A stretch of 29,674 nt of DNA from a virus. Of this stretch, positions 22,263 through 29,011 are shown in pieces; position 1 is the stretch's first letter; each line of letters opens with the position of its first letter. The notes beneath the pieces were generated by a model that searched no databases, was not told where the DNA came from, and was given only the letters and a program-made list of their open reading frames with translations. The position numbers were made by a program, and so were the translations under genes. The DNA lies in the IMG/VR virus record IMGVR_UViG_3300009425_000064, positions 1 through 29,674 of that record. One strand, given 5' to 3'.

Positions 22263-23008
22263 AATTCCATCATTTTATTTATAGCTGTATGACCACCGAG
22301 TACAACTCCACAACCGATTGCTTGTTTTTTAAAATTTCTAGCATAGGCTGCAGCGTAACTTTTAGAGTCCACACCACACCCGGTTTGCATTGCAAACACC
22401 CTAAAGTTTTTTCCAACGAACCATTGCACATATGCAGAGACATGTGTGTGACCGCATACGCTTGACATCATGTTATTTTTTGCTTTTGCAGCCGCTTGCC
22501 CTCCTTCTCCATGCTCAAAAAGTACATTGTCATAGACAATAGATTCTACCCAATTCCAATTAGGAGTACCTAGTACTGCGTTATAAGACTTAATCCATGC
22601 CGAAGGTATACCCCCTGACATTGCCTTCCTTGCAGCCATTCTATCGTGGTTTCCGATACATACATCAGCCACAGGGAAGGCTTTGTACCATTTCTTTACA
22701 ATTTTTATTGCTAATTCCAATTCATTGCCTGCTGAATAACCGTTCGGGTCAGGCTCATGATATGAAAATGCATGATTATCCAAAATATCTCCAATATAAA
22801 TTACTTGGTTGCAATTGAATTTTGCATACACTTTTTGACAAAACTCTAGATATCCATCTAAAACAAAGGGAGCATGTAAATCTCCTATAACTAAAATTCT
22901 TCTTTCGTCTCTGTTTAAATTTTCAAATGCAATTCTTTTGTTTCCACTTAGACGAGGTCTGATTTCATCTATATTGCTTTTATCTCCTGTAAGTTCGTTA
23001 AATTTCAT
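22259..23008 (-). CDS. Calcineurin-like metallophosphoesterase
   Basis: A 249-residue protein with all the standard motifs of the metallophosphoesterase superfamily in order: GDLH (42-45), GDILDNH (73-79), GNHD (119-122), FEHG (164-167) and GHTH (186-189). These bind two metal ions and catalyse phosphate-ester hydrolysis. The substrate cannot be told from the motifs; members act as nucleases, nucleotide phosphatases or protein phosphatases. The start overlaps the end of the previous gene by 11 bases and the stop overlaps the zinc-ribbon start. Neighbouring nucleases and helicase suggest a nucleic acid or nucleotide substrate, which is an inference. Confidence 0.9.
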   Translation of the reverse strand: MKFNELTGDKSNIDEIRPRLSGNKRIAFENLNRDERRILVIGDLHAPFVLDGYLEFCQKVYAKFNCNQVIYIGDILDNHAFSYHEPDPNGYSAGNELELAIKIVKKWYKAFPVADVCIGNHDRMAARKAMSGGIPSAWIKSYNAVLGTPNWNWVESIVYDNVLFEHGEGGQAAAKAKNNMMSSVCGHTHVSAYVQWFVGKNFRVFAMQTGCGVDSKSYAAAYARNFKKQAIGCGVVLGGHTAINKMMEL

Positions 23009-23186
23009 CTTCCATATTTTCTAATATAGAACGTAACATTCTAATGTTATGTAAAACTTCTGTTTTTAATTCGGGATACTGTTGGTCAACAAGGAGTTCA
23101 TATATTTCATTGTTAGAGTCATGAATTTCGTTCATCACAAAATTGATGTGTTTCATTCGTTCATACTCTACTCCTTTTTCAGGCAT
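22998..23186 (-). CDS. Small helical protein, unknown function
   Basis: A 62-residue, strongly charged and probably all-helical protein (HNIRMLRSILENMEDEI at the end), with no cysteine pairs or membrane segment. It starts 16 bases after the DnaA-like gene and its TAA overlaps the start of the phosphoesterase gene, as expected for a member of the same early operon. I do not recognise it. Another start at Met11 is possible. Confidence 0.55.
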   Translation of the reverse strand: MPEKGVEYERMKHINFVMNEIHDSNNEIYELLVDQQYPELKTEVLHNIRMLRSILENMEDEI

Positions 23187-23202
23187 AATTTAATCCATAT
23201 TT

Positions 23203-23739
23203 CTAATCATATATCCCATTGAATATAGTATTTAATTTTTTTTCTATTACCTTTTCTGTATTAAGTTTTGTTCGAGTTCTTATTATGTCAAAAATAGTTT
23301 TAAATCTTTCTTCTTGACTTGAAGTTTTTTGTAATTGCTTTTTAAGAGTCTCTATCTCTAAAGATAACAATTTATTTTTATCTTCCAAATTCAAACATCT
23401 GTTTTTTAACTCGTCAGGCTTCAATATATTAGGTGCAGGGTCAGTTAAATTATACAATTTCACACACATATCGTACTTTTTTTTAAGTTCTTTATCATGT
23501 AACATTAAAAATTGTATTGACTTATAGTAATGCATGACAGATGCATGACTCTTTAGGTTTAAATGCAATGCAATAGATTGATAGGTTGCTTTTTTATCTC
23601 TCATTAATTTTGTAAAAACCATGCGAGCATCTACTAAATTTCTAACTCTTCCTTTTGTGTCTAGACTAATGTTAAAAACTTGTTTTATAATTCTTTTATA
23701 TATGCTAACTTTTGTAGATTCTTTGTAGTATTGATTCAT
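23203..23739 (-). CDS. DnaA domain IV-like DNA-binding protein
   Basis: A 178-residue protein. Residues 20-80 follow the DnaA domain IV pattern: RVRNLVDARMVF (31-42), a helix-turn-helix in TYQSIALHLNLKSHASVMHYYKSI (52-75), where the DnaA signature around DHTTVLHAxRKI corresponds to SHASVMHYYKSI. It lacks the AAA+ ATPase. The C-terminal half has a coiled coil at about 112-140. Stop is TAG; the start overlaps the upstream gene by 35 bases. It might bind DnaA-box-like sites at the phage or host origin, or act as an early repressor; this is inferred from the domain only. No classical TTATCCACA box was seen in the window. Confidence 0.6.
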   Translation of the reverse strand: MNQYYKESTKVSIYKRIIKQVFNISLDTKGRVRNLVDARMVFTKLMRDKKATYQSIALHLNLKSHASVMHYYKSIQFLMLHDKELKKKYDMCVKLYNLTDPAPNILKPDELKNRCLNLEDKNKLLSLEIETLKKQLQKTSSQEERFKTIFDIIRTRTKLNTEKVIEKKLNTIFNGIYD

Positions 23740-24079
23740 TTGGTTTTAAAATTTGATTTGAATTAATATAATCTAAGTATGTATCAACTTTAATAGGATT
23801 AATATCTATAAATATAGGAAATTCATTTGGTTGATTTATATATTCAATTTCAAAAAAATATGGTTCTTCGTATCGTAATACTCCGGAAATCATTTGTGTA
23901 TATCCTTCTACTTTTGGAAGAAGATGTAAATTACCTTCTAATAAAACTATTATAGGTATGCTATAATCTTGCGGCATATCTCTCAACGCTTCTGCTACTT
24001 CATCTTCATATTCATAATGACTTACATCATCTTGAATTAAATCTTCAATCTCCTCTAAAAACCTCTGTGATGCATCCAT
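23705..24079 (-). CDS. Conserved-looking early protein, unknown function
   Basis: A 124-residue acidic protein with a helical N-terminus (FLEEIEDLIQDDVSHYEYED) and a beta-rich remainder (IPIIVLLEGNLHLLP, PYFFEIEYINQP). No catalytic motif, cysteine cluster or membrane segment is visible. It overlaps the VRR-NUC gene by 35 bases at its start and the DnaA-like gene by 35 bases at its end, which ties it to the early operon. The codon usage and composition match its neighbours. I do not recognise the family. Confidence 0.6.
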   Translation of the reverse strand: MDASQRFLEEIEDLIQDDVSHYEYEDEVAEALRDMPQDYSIPIIVLLEGNLHLLPKVEGYTQMISGVLRYEEPYFFEIEYINQPNEFPIFIDINPIKVDTYLDYINSNQILKPNESILQRIYKS

Positions 24080-24287
24080 GTTTTTCTAATTCTTTTAATC
24101 GATATTTTTGTAATGTTGACAGCCTTCCCTTTGCTGTCTTTACCTCGCTAAACAAAACTTGAGAGTTAGGAGGTATTGCTACTAAATCCGGTATTCCATT
24201 TTTATTAGTCTTAACTAATTTTAGAACATAATATCCTTTTGCTTCTAATTCTTTTATTCTTTTACTTTGTATTTGCTGTTCAGTCAT
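24045..24287 (-). CDS. VRR-NUC domain nuclease
   Basis: An 80-residue protein made of one VRR-NUC (PD-(D/E)XK) domain. The pattern is TNKNGIPDLVAI (27-38) with Asp34, then FSEVKTAKGRLSTLQ (46-60) with Glu48, Lys50 and Gln60, all at the expected places. Stand-alone phage VRR-NUC proteins are thought to cut branched DNA such as Holliday junctions. The pairing with an SNF2-type helicase two genes upstream is common in phages and suggests work on replication or recombination intermediates. The start overlaps the previous stop (ATGA), and the end overlaps the next gene by 35 bases. Confidence 0.85.
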   Translation of the reverse strand: MTEQQIQSKRIKELEAKGYYVLKLVKTNKNGIPDLVAIPPNSQVLFSEVKTAKGRLSTLQKYRLKELEKHGCITEVFRGD

Positions 24288-24481
24288 CCGTTTTTTCTAT
24301 AGTCTTCTAAAAATCCAATAAAAACTATAACATTCATACTAACCGATGATATAATTTCTAGTAAATCATGGTAGTTATGGATTGATAAGTGTATGTGTCC
24401 TACTACCCAAAAAGGTATTGCAAGGTTTTGACTTATCCATGTAACTAAAAATCTAATGAATTTCATAACCCTGTATTCCAT
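24284..24481 (-). CDS. Small membrane protein
   Basis: A 65-residue protein with two hydrophobic segments, about 8-30 (IRFLVTWISQNLAIPFWVVG) and 43-58 (IISSVSMNVIVFIGF), and a charged C-terminus. It could span the membrane twice. Its ATG directly follows the TAA of the helicase gene; a second start at Met6 is possible. It resembles small two-helix proteins found in many phages, and I considered a holin or a fragment related to low-affinity iron permease-like proteins. Neither is well supported, and lying in the early block speaks against a holin. Confidence 0.5.
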   Translation of the reverse strand: MEYRVMKFIRFLVTWISQNLAIPFWVVGHIHLSIHNYHDLLEIISSVSMNVIVFIGFLEDYRKNG

Positions 24482-25714
24482 TTACAAATTTAAGAAATCT
24501 CTTTTAAAATGTTTTAAAGTATAATCCTTCTTACGAGTTACTGCCTTGTATATTTTATTTTCTATTCCTTTGTCAGAAAATATCCAATAAACATTATTTT
24601 TTAATCTATTTTTAGTTGTCATTCTATCTCTCGATTGCTAATAGGAGGTGGCAGAAAAATCAATGTTATAGTAAACTAACGCATCGGCTTCCTTTAGACT
24701 AATACCTTCCCTCCCACTAACAATCTGTAATGCTATACTTTTATTTGTCTCTTTGAAGACGCTTAATTCCGTTGAAATGGTTTCCCCATAAACTTCCTTA
24801 ATAGCATTTAGTTCTTCCTTAAACTTATAAAAGATAGCAATCTTTTTATTCGCAAATTTGTTTTTAATAAATTTTGCTTTAGATAAGTCTAGAACCATTG
24901 AGTTGCCGCTTTCAAATTTAACTGTTCCTGAATAAATTTGATGAAGTTTTGACATAAGCTTTACAGGGGTATCACCCATCAAGATTTCTGTTTTTCCTTC
25001 TATCACTAAATGTTTTTTTAATTTGTTTGCTAACTCGTAAGTTGATTCTTTTAAGCTAACATACAAAATTTCTTCGATTGTTTCTACTTTAAATCCTGCG
25101 TTTTTTTGAGAAAAATTTATTGTGTAAGGTTGCATTTTATGAATTATATTTTCATGACCTTTGGAATAATCTCTAATTTGCAAACCTCCTATTGGTTTTA
25201 CTACTACCCTTACATAGTCATCAGAAAATCTGTAAAAGTTTTTATATTTAGAAAATGGATTGTTTGGTATTCCATAGACTTGATGATACATCTGACTAAA
25301 AGACTCAGGTGTTGGTGTTCCTGATAATAAAATCACCATTGGTTTTGACTTCTTTATTAATTGGCTTACTTGCTTTGCTCTTTTACTTGGTTTAGGGAAA
25401 GCTCCCATAGAATGAGCTTCATCACAAACAATTACATCCCATTTAGTATTTGGAATTTTGTGAAGACTTTCATAATTAATTACTAATAATTTATAACCGG
25501 GATTTAAAAGTTTATAATCACTTTCAATACTTGAAATAGCTTTTTTTTTAGTAACAAACAAAACATTTTTTGGATTTACTTTACTAGCAATACCTAAACT
25601 TGTTAATGTTTTCCCTGTCCTTACCTCCATAGCAAGATAAACAAAACCCCTTGTTAGAAGGGTTTGCTTACCAATTTTTATAATGGTTTTTTGATAAGGT
25701 CTAAGCTCTAGCAT
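24482..25714 (-). CDS. SNF2-type DNA helicase/ATPase, interrupted by in-frame TAG
   Basis: The frame runs from ATG 25714 to TAA 24482, 410 residues if TAG at 24640-24638 (codon 359) is read. Motifs: Walker A RTGKT (32-36), DEAH (98-101), SGTP (131-134), IAIFYKF, then IVSGREGISL and NIDFSATSY-x-QSRDRM as motifs V and VI. The TAG is directly before Gln in motif VI, where related phage helicases have Trp, and 51 more codons follow (ending TLKHFKRDFLNL). A protein ending at the TAG would lack motif VI and its arginines, so it should not be an active ATPase. The enzyme probably remodels replication or recombination intermediates with the VRR-NUC nuclease. The TAA lies next to the following ATG. 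Confidence 0.85.
24638..24640 (-). other. In-frame TAG at motif VI of the helicase gene
   Basis: On the minus strand the codons read GCC ACC TCC TAT TAG CAA TCG AGA GAT. The peptide SATSY-x-QSRDRM is motif VI of SNF2-type phage helicases, in which I remember Trp at x (SATSYWQARDR). This is the clearest of the three cases because the expected residue is known. A TGG-to-TAG transition is the simplest explanation. Confidence 0.9.
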
Positions 25715-25963
25715 TCAAATTTTTCTATATTTGTTTTTTGTCCAATTGTCTAACACAATTTTTATGTCTTGACATTTATTATAATCTTCTACTTCCATAA
25801 AGTATTCTAACAAATTTTGTAATACTTCTTTTTTTAATGGATTATTGACATCATGTGCAAACCATCCATCTGTTGCTATTTTTTTAACATCTATATAGAT
25901 ATCTTTAATAATTAAATTATATGAATTTATCATGGCTTGGTGTACCATTTCATCTTCATCCAT
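25715..25963 (-). CDS. Small early protein, unknown function
   Basis: An 82-residue acidic protein, probably helical throughout, with Trp34 and a segment VLQNLLEYFMEVEDYNKCQD. Its ATG overlaps the TAA of the primase-helicase gene (TAATG) and its TGA is directly followed by the helicase ATG, so it is translated between two replication enzymes and may work with one of them. The Asp/Glu-rich N-terminus could mediate binding. I do not recognise a family. Confidence 0.65.
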   Translation of the reverse strand: MDEDEMVHQAMINSYNLIIKDIYIDVKKIATDGWFAHDVNNPLKKEVLQNLLEYFMEVEDYNKCQDIKIVLDNWTKNKYRKI

Positions 25964-28383
25964 TATATATCAATTTTAGAATTGTATTCTAGTTCATGTT
26001 TAGTTCTGAATCTTATCCATTTTCCTGCCGCATCTCTTCCTTCTTCAGGAGGAACACCTTGTTTAAAAATCGCATAAGCTGTCAGCCATTTGTAAAATCT
26101 AGTTCTTGATATGGTCATTTTAGCTTTAGGTCCATAATCAGGATTCTCTTCTATAAAATTAAAATATAAATCTTGTTTACGAATAGATACATGTGTTCTT
26201 AGTAAATCGTTAGGTTCATGCCCTGTAATTAATCCACACCATTCAATAAAGTCATGCGAAGTTTCAGCTGAAAGCTGTCTAACTTTTAAGTTTACAAATA
26301 CAGATTGCATTAATCCGTTTTCTAAATACAGCTGTAAACATTTAATCATATAGTTGTCAAATTCACACCACATATCTTCATCCCAATCACCAAACATTAA
26401 TTTTCCGAATTCATCAAGAGGAGTAAATGACTTTGTATAATACTGATGTAGTTCTAATTCCCACTTTCTTCTTGCAAATGAATTACCTGCTCCCTTTATA
26501 GCATAGTTAGTTGTAATAGCAATTTTAGGAGATTTACTGAAAGGAATTTTTATTGCATCTTTGTTTTTCTTTTCAAGCGTAAGACCTTCAGTAATTAAAC
26601 TAAACAACCTCTCAAAGTCAAAATATTTTTTTACATCATCAAAACACAAAATTTGTGTATCAGCTGAAACTAACTGATATGCGAAAGAACGTTCAAATGC
26701 AAAACTCTTACCATCAATAGTTACTAATTTTTTCATATGTGATAACGCATTCATAAACAATCCTTTACCTGTTCCTCCTTCAGGATTGTCACTAATAACT
26801 TCATCGTTAAGAATTACAGCAGGACAAAATGATAAATTTTTATATCCATGCATTAGAAATCCAATTGTAGATTCCATAGATTTTATTCTGCTTTCATTTT
26901 TTGCACATATGTTTTCTATAAATTTTTTATAATCACAATTATCAATTAAACATTCATTAAAGTCTCTATCAATAACATGGTCTTTCCAAACAAAACCACC
27001 TAAATCAATATAGTCTATCATAGTCAATGAACTTTTAGTTATCTTAACAGCACAATTTTTGTAATACAAATACGAGGTATCTTTACTATCAGCTATAAAA
27101 TATATATTTACAGAAGATAAAAGTGTAAGAAATTCATCTTTGAAGAATCTTGTTTGGTCTGCAAAATAATTATATATAGATAAATCATCTAACTCAATTA
27201 GTCCACTTAATATAAAATCTTTAATTTCTTTTTCAGTAGTATGGTCTATAAGGTTGTTCTGTACTCGAACAAAAACGTAATTTTTACTACCTTCAGGACA
27301 AAATTTATAGAACCCATTATCTTCTAAGTATTCTTTAAATAAAACATGTATTATTTTTATAGTTCCCTTATCGTTTTTAACCCAAAAAGTTTGATTATTA
27401 TTAGATTCTTCTGCTTTGTTTAATACTGAATCTATAATTTTAGAATCTAAATTTGATTCTTCTAGTTGGTTTCTTATTTCTTTTTTTGATACACCTCTTC
27501 TTAATTTTGCTTTTACAGAATTTACTTTGTCTTCATCCATGTAAATTTTAGTTCCAAAATTAGCTGTATTAGAATACGCAGAATCTATTGTTCTTTCTAT
27601 CTCTCTAGTTGTAAAATCTTTTGTACTAAATTGTCCAAGAACATATGATGCTAAACTTTTATTAATTCCAAAATCATTCAAAGCAGAAGCTAGAACAAAA
27701 GTGTTTTGATTTCTTTGTCCTGATGACATTGGATATTTTTTAGTCCACCACTTTAATAGTATATCTACTATTTTATTTTCATCTGTAATAGGAATTGTTA
27801 GAGGGTCTTTATTTACATTAAGCTCTAAATATTCCTCTTCTTCAATTTTATCCCAAAGTTTTGAGTTTTTATTTATAAAAATTATAGGGTCATAAGATTC
27901 ATAACAAACTCTTGAAATATTTTTACAAGTCTTGTCAAAGTATTCAGAACTAAAATATTTATCTAATGAATTAAAATATTTAGTGTGGTTTTCTGCATCA
28001 GCAGGAATTTTTATTAAAACTTTTAATCCATTTCCTGTTGGAGATATGAATACAGCATAAACAAATTTGTTGTTAGATAAACTTTCTTTATCCTGCATTA
28101 GTGTCTTAAAGTTAGGGTAACCATCAAAATCTAGACAAATAAACCCACTATGTTGAACAATAGATGAGTCTGTACGTTTGTTGAATACACCTGAAAAACA
28201 AATAGCAGGTAAAAGTTTTTTTATTTCATTCCTTTCGGATTTTTTTTTAAGTTTTCTAATTTGTTGTACAAGTGCCTTAGAATCAGAGCCTTCCCTTATT
28301 CTGTTAAGTATAATATCTATTTCTACATGGTAAGGAGCAATGGTTTCTTTAATATTTTTGAAGATTGTTACTTTTTGTGTCAT
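25963..28383 (-). CDS. Primase-helicase (VirE-N/BT4734-like primase plus SF3-type helicase)
   Basis: An 806-residue fusion. Residues 60-170 carry the primase-like part: CLDFDG (83-88), SPTGNGLKVLIKI (114-126) and SRVCYESYDP (157-166), as in BT4734-like/VirE N-terminal proteins of Bacteroidota. A PriCT-like segment covers about 210-275. The C-terminal ATPase has Walker A GGTGKG (536-541), Walker B ILCFDD (578-583), a sensor ITTN (623-626) and Arg finger FARRK (636-640), as in D5-like SF3 helicases. It would prime and unwind DNA at phage replication forks. The upstream gap has features of an origin. The stop overlaps the next ATG. Polymerase activity was not seen in this window, so it must come from elsewhere. 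Confidence 0.85.
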   Translation of the reverse strand: MTQKVTIFKNIKETIAPYHVEIDIILNRIREGSDSKALVQQIRKLKKKSERNEIKKLLPAICFSGVFNKRTDSSIVQHSGFICLDFDGYPNFKTLMQDKESLSNNKFVYAVFISPTGNGLKVLIKIPADAENHTKYFNSLDKYFSSEYFDKTCKNISRVCYESYDPIIFINKNSKLWDKIEEEEYLELNVNKDPLTIPITDENKIVDILLKWWTKKYPMSSGQRNQNTFVLASALNDFGINKSLASYVLGQFSTKDFTTREIERTIDSAYSNTANFGTKIYMDEDKVNSVKAKLRRGVSKKEIRNQLEESNLDSKIIDSVLNKAEESNNNQTFWVKNDKGTIKIIHVLFKEYLEDNGFYKFCPEGSKNYVFVRVQNNLIDHTTEKEIKDFILSGLIELDDLSIYNYFADQTRFFKDEFLTLLSSVNIYFIADSKDTSYLYYKNCAVKITKSSLTMIDYIDLGGFVWKDHVIDRDFNECLIDNCDYKKFIENICAKNESRIKSMESTIGFLMHGYKNLSFCPAVILNDEVISDNPEGGTGKGLFMNALSHMKKLVTIDGKSFAFERSFAYQLVSADTQILCFDDVKKYFDFERLFSLITEGLTLEKKNKDAIKIPFSKSPKIAITTNYAIKGAGNSFARRKWELELHQYYTKSFTPLDEFGKLMFGDWDEDMWCEFDNYMIKCLQLYLENGLMQSVFVNLKVRQLSAETSHDFIEWCGLITGHEPNDLLRTHVSIRKQDLYFNFIEENPDYGPKAKMTISRTRFYKWLTAYAIFKQGVPPEEGRDAAGKWIRFRTKHELEYNSKIDI

Positions 28384-28558
28384 AATTATGTTGATTTTGT
28401 GTTGATTAAATTTGTATAATTGGTTGATTATCAGTCATAGTGTTGAAAATGTTATATTTATATTCATATAAGAACAAAAAAATAATATATATTTATATAT
28501 ATCCCTTATAGCTCTATAGAAAGCTAAATTTCTAGCATTTCAACACAGAAAAAAGCTG
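28384..28558. other. AT-rich intergenic region, candidate origin or early control region
   Basis: About 175 bases without a gene between the terminator of the SSB-like gene and the primase-helicase ATG. It holds three GTTGATT copies at 11- and 22-base spacing (28390-28429), a long AT stretch with only a few C or G (28450-28505, including a TATATATTTATATATAT run) and a hairpin TAGAAA/TTTCTA (28517-28534). Repeats plus an easily melted stretch next to the replication initiator is the usual layout of an origin. It must also hold the primase-helicase promoter, but no exact TAnnTTTG was found on the minus strand. Confidence 0.4.
28390..28429 (+). repeat. Three GTTGATT copies in helical phase
   Basis: GTTGATT lies at 28390-28396, 28401-28407 and 28423-28429; starts are 11 and 22 bases apart, so all three face the same side of the helix. 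Partial copies continue upstream (GTTGA at 28442). They start only seven bases from the ATG of the primase-helicase gene, so they could be an operator or origin iterons. Confidence 0.55.
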
Positions 28559-28581
28559 AAAAAAGGAGGATTTCTCCTCCT
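28559..28581 (-). terminator. Rho-independent terminator after the SSB-like gene
   Basis: Read on the minus strand, AGGAGGA (28581-28575), loop GAAA (a GNRA-type tetraloop) and TCCTCCT (28570-28564) form a perfect 7-base-pair stem followed by six T residues ending at 28559. It is 22 bases after the TAA of the SSB-like gene. It separates the exonuclease-SSB unit from the primase-helicase operon, which then needs its own promoter. Confidence 0.85.
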
Positions 28582-28603
28582 ATTTCAATGAATATAAACA
28601 AAT

Positions 28604-28873
28604 TTAAAAAGGTAAATCTGTATTTACATTTGATGTTTCTTCTTTCTTTAAATTAGCTGATGCTCCTTCTTCTTTTACATAAGGAGGAGACATTTTAATA
28701 CTAACGTATTTTTCTCCTGCTTGTGTTGTTGAAGTCCATCCTGCTAATTCTACAACCTTACCATCTAATGTTGTAGCAGAACCTACCATGTCAGGTTTTG
28801 AAGAAGAATCTTTGTATTGATTCTTAAACAAACTTCCTGAACCTGCCTTGTGTACATACTTTTCTTTGCTCAT
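28604..28873 (-). CDS. Putative single-stranded DNA-binding protein
   Basis: An 89-residue protein. The middle (about 28-64: PDMVGSATTLDGKVVELAGW then KYVSIKMSPP) looks like a small beta barrel of the type found in short phage proteins related to SSB or DUF736, and the end TSNVNTDLPF resembles the DxDLPF/DDIPF tail that SSBs use to recruit partner proteins. The N-terminus is basic (GSGSLFKNQYKDS). It follows the exonuclease genes and ends at a strong terminator. The SSB assignment rests on the tail and the neighbours; the fold match is weak. Confidence 0.5.
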   Translation of the reverse strand: MSKEKYVHKAGSGSLFKNQYKDSSSKPDMVGSATTLDGKVVELAGWTSTTQAGEKYVSIKMSPPYVKEEGASANLKKEETSNVNTDLPF

Positions 28874-28977
28874 AATTTTTTTATTTTTATATTTTGTTCC
28901 ATGTGATTAATTGTAGATATCATAATATCATTTTTATGCTCTACACTATTACAAGACATTGGAACTTCCATCCACAT
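28870..28977 (-). CDS. Very small protein between exonuclease and SSB-like genes
   Basis: A 35-residue frame starting MWMEVPMSCNSVEHKNDI and ending in a TGA that overlaps the ATG of the SSB-like gene (ATGA). The same frame is open further upstream to 29061, but the 28977 start is preferred because it lies after the exonuclease stop and has an A-rich leader. The ATGA overlap supports translation. There is no recognisable domain; it could also simply be a leader used for coupled translation. Confidence 0.45.
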   Translation of the reverse strand: MWMEVPMSCNSVEHKNDIMISTINHMEQNIKIKKL

Positions 28978-29011
28978 AATAGTATTTTTTGAAGTTTTTT
29001 TAGGTATGTGT

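Noticed and set aside
24284-24481. Holin
   Set aside because: Two hydrophobic segments fit, but the gene is in the early replication operon and no endolysin is adjacent.
28599-28606. TAAATTTG on the minus strand as a promoter
   Set aside because: It matches TAnnTTTG but overlaps the stop codon of the SSB-like gene and would start transcription just before the terminator at 28559-28581.
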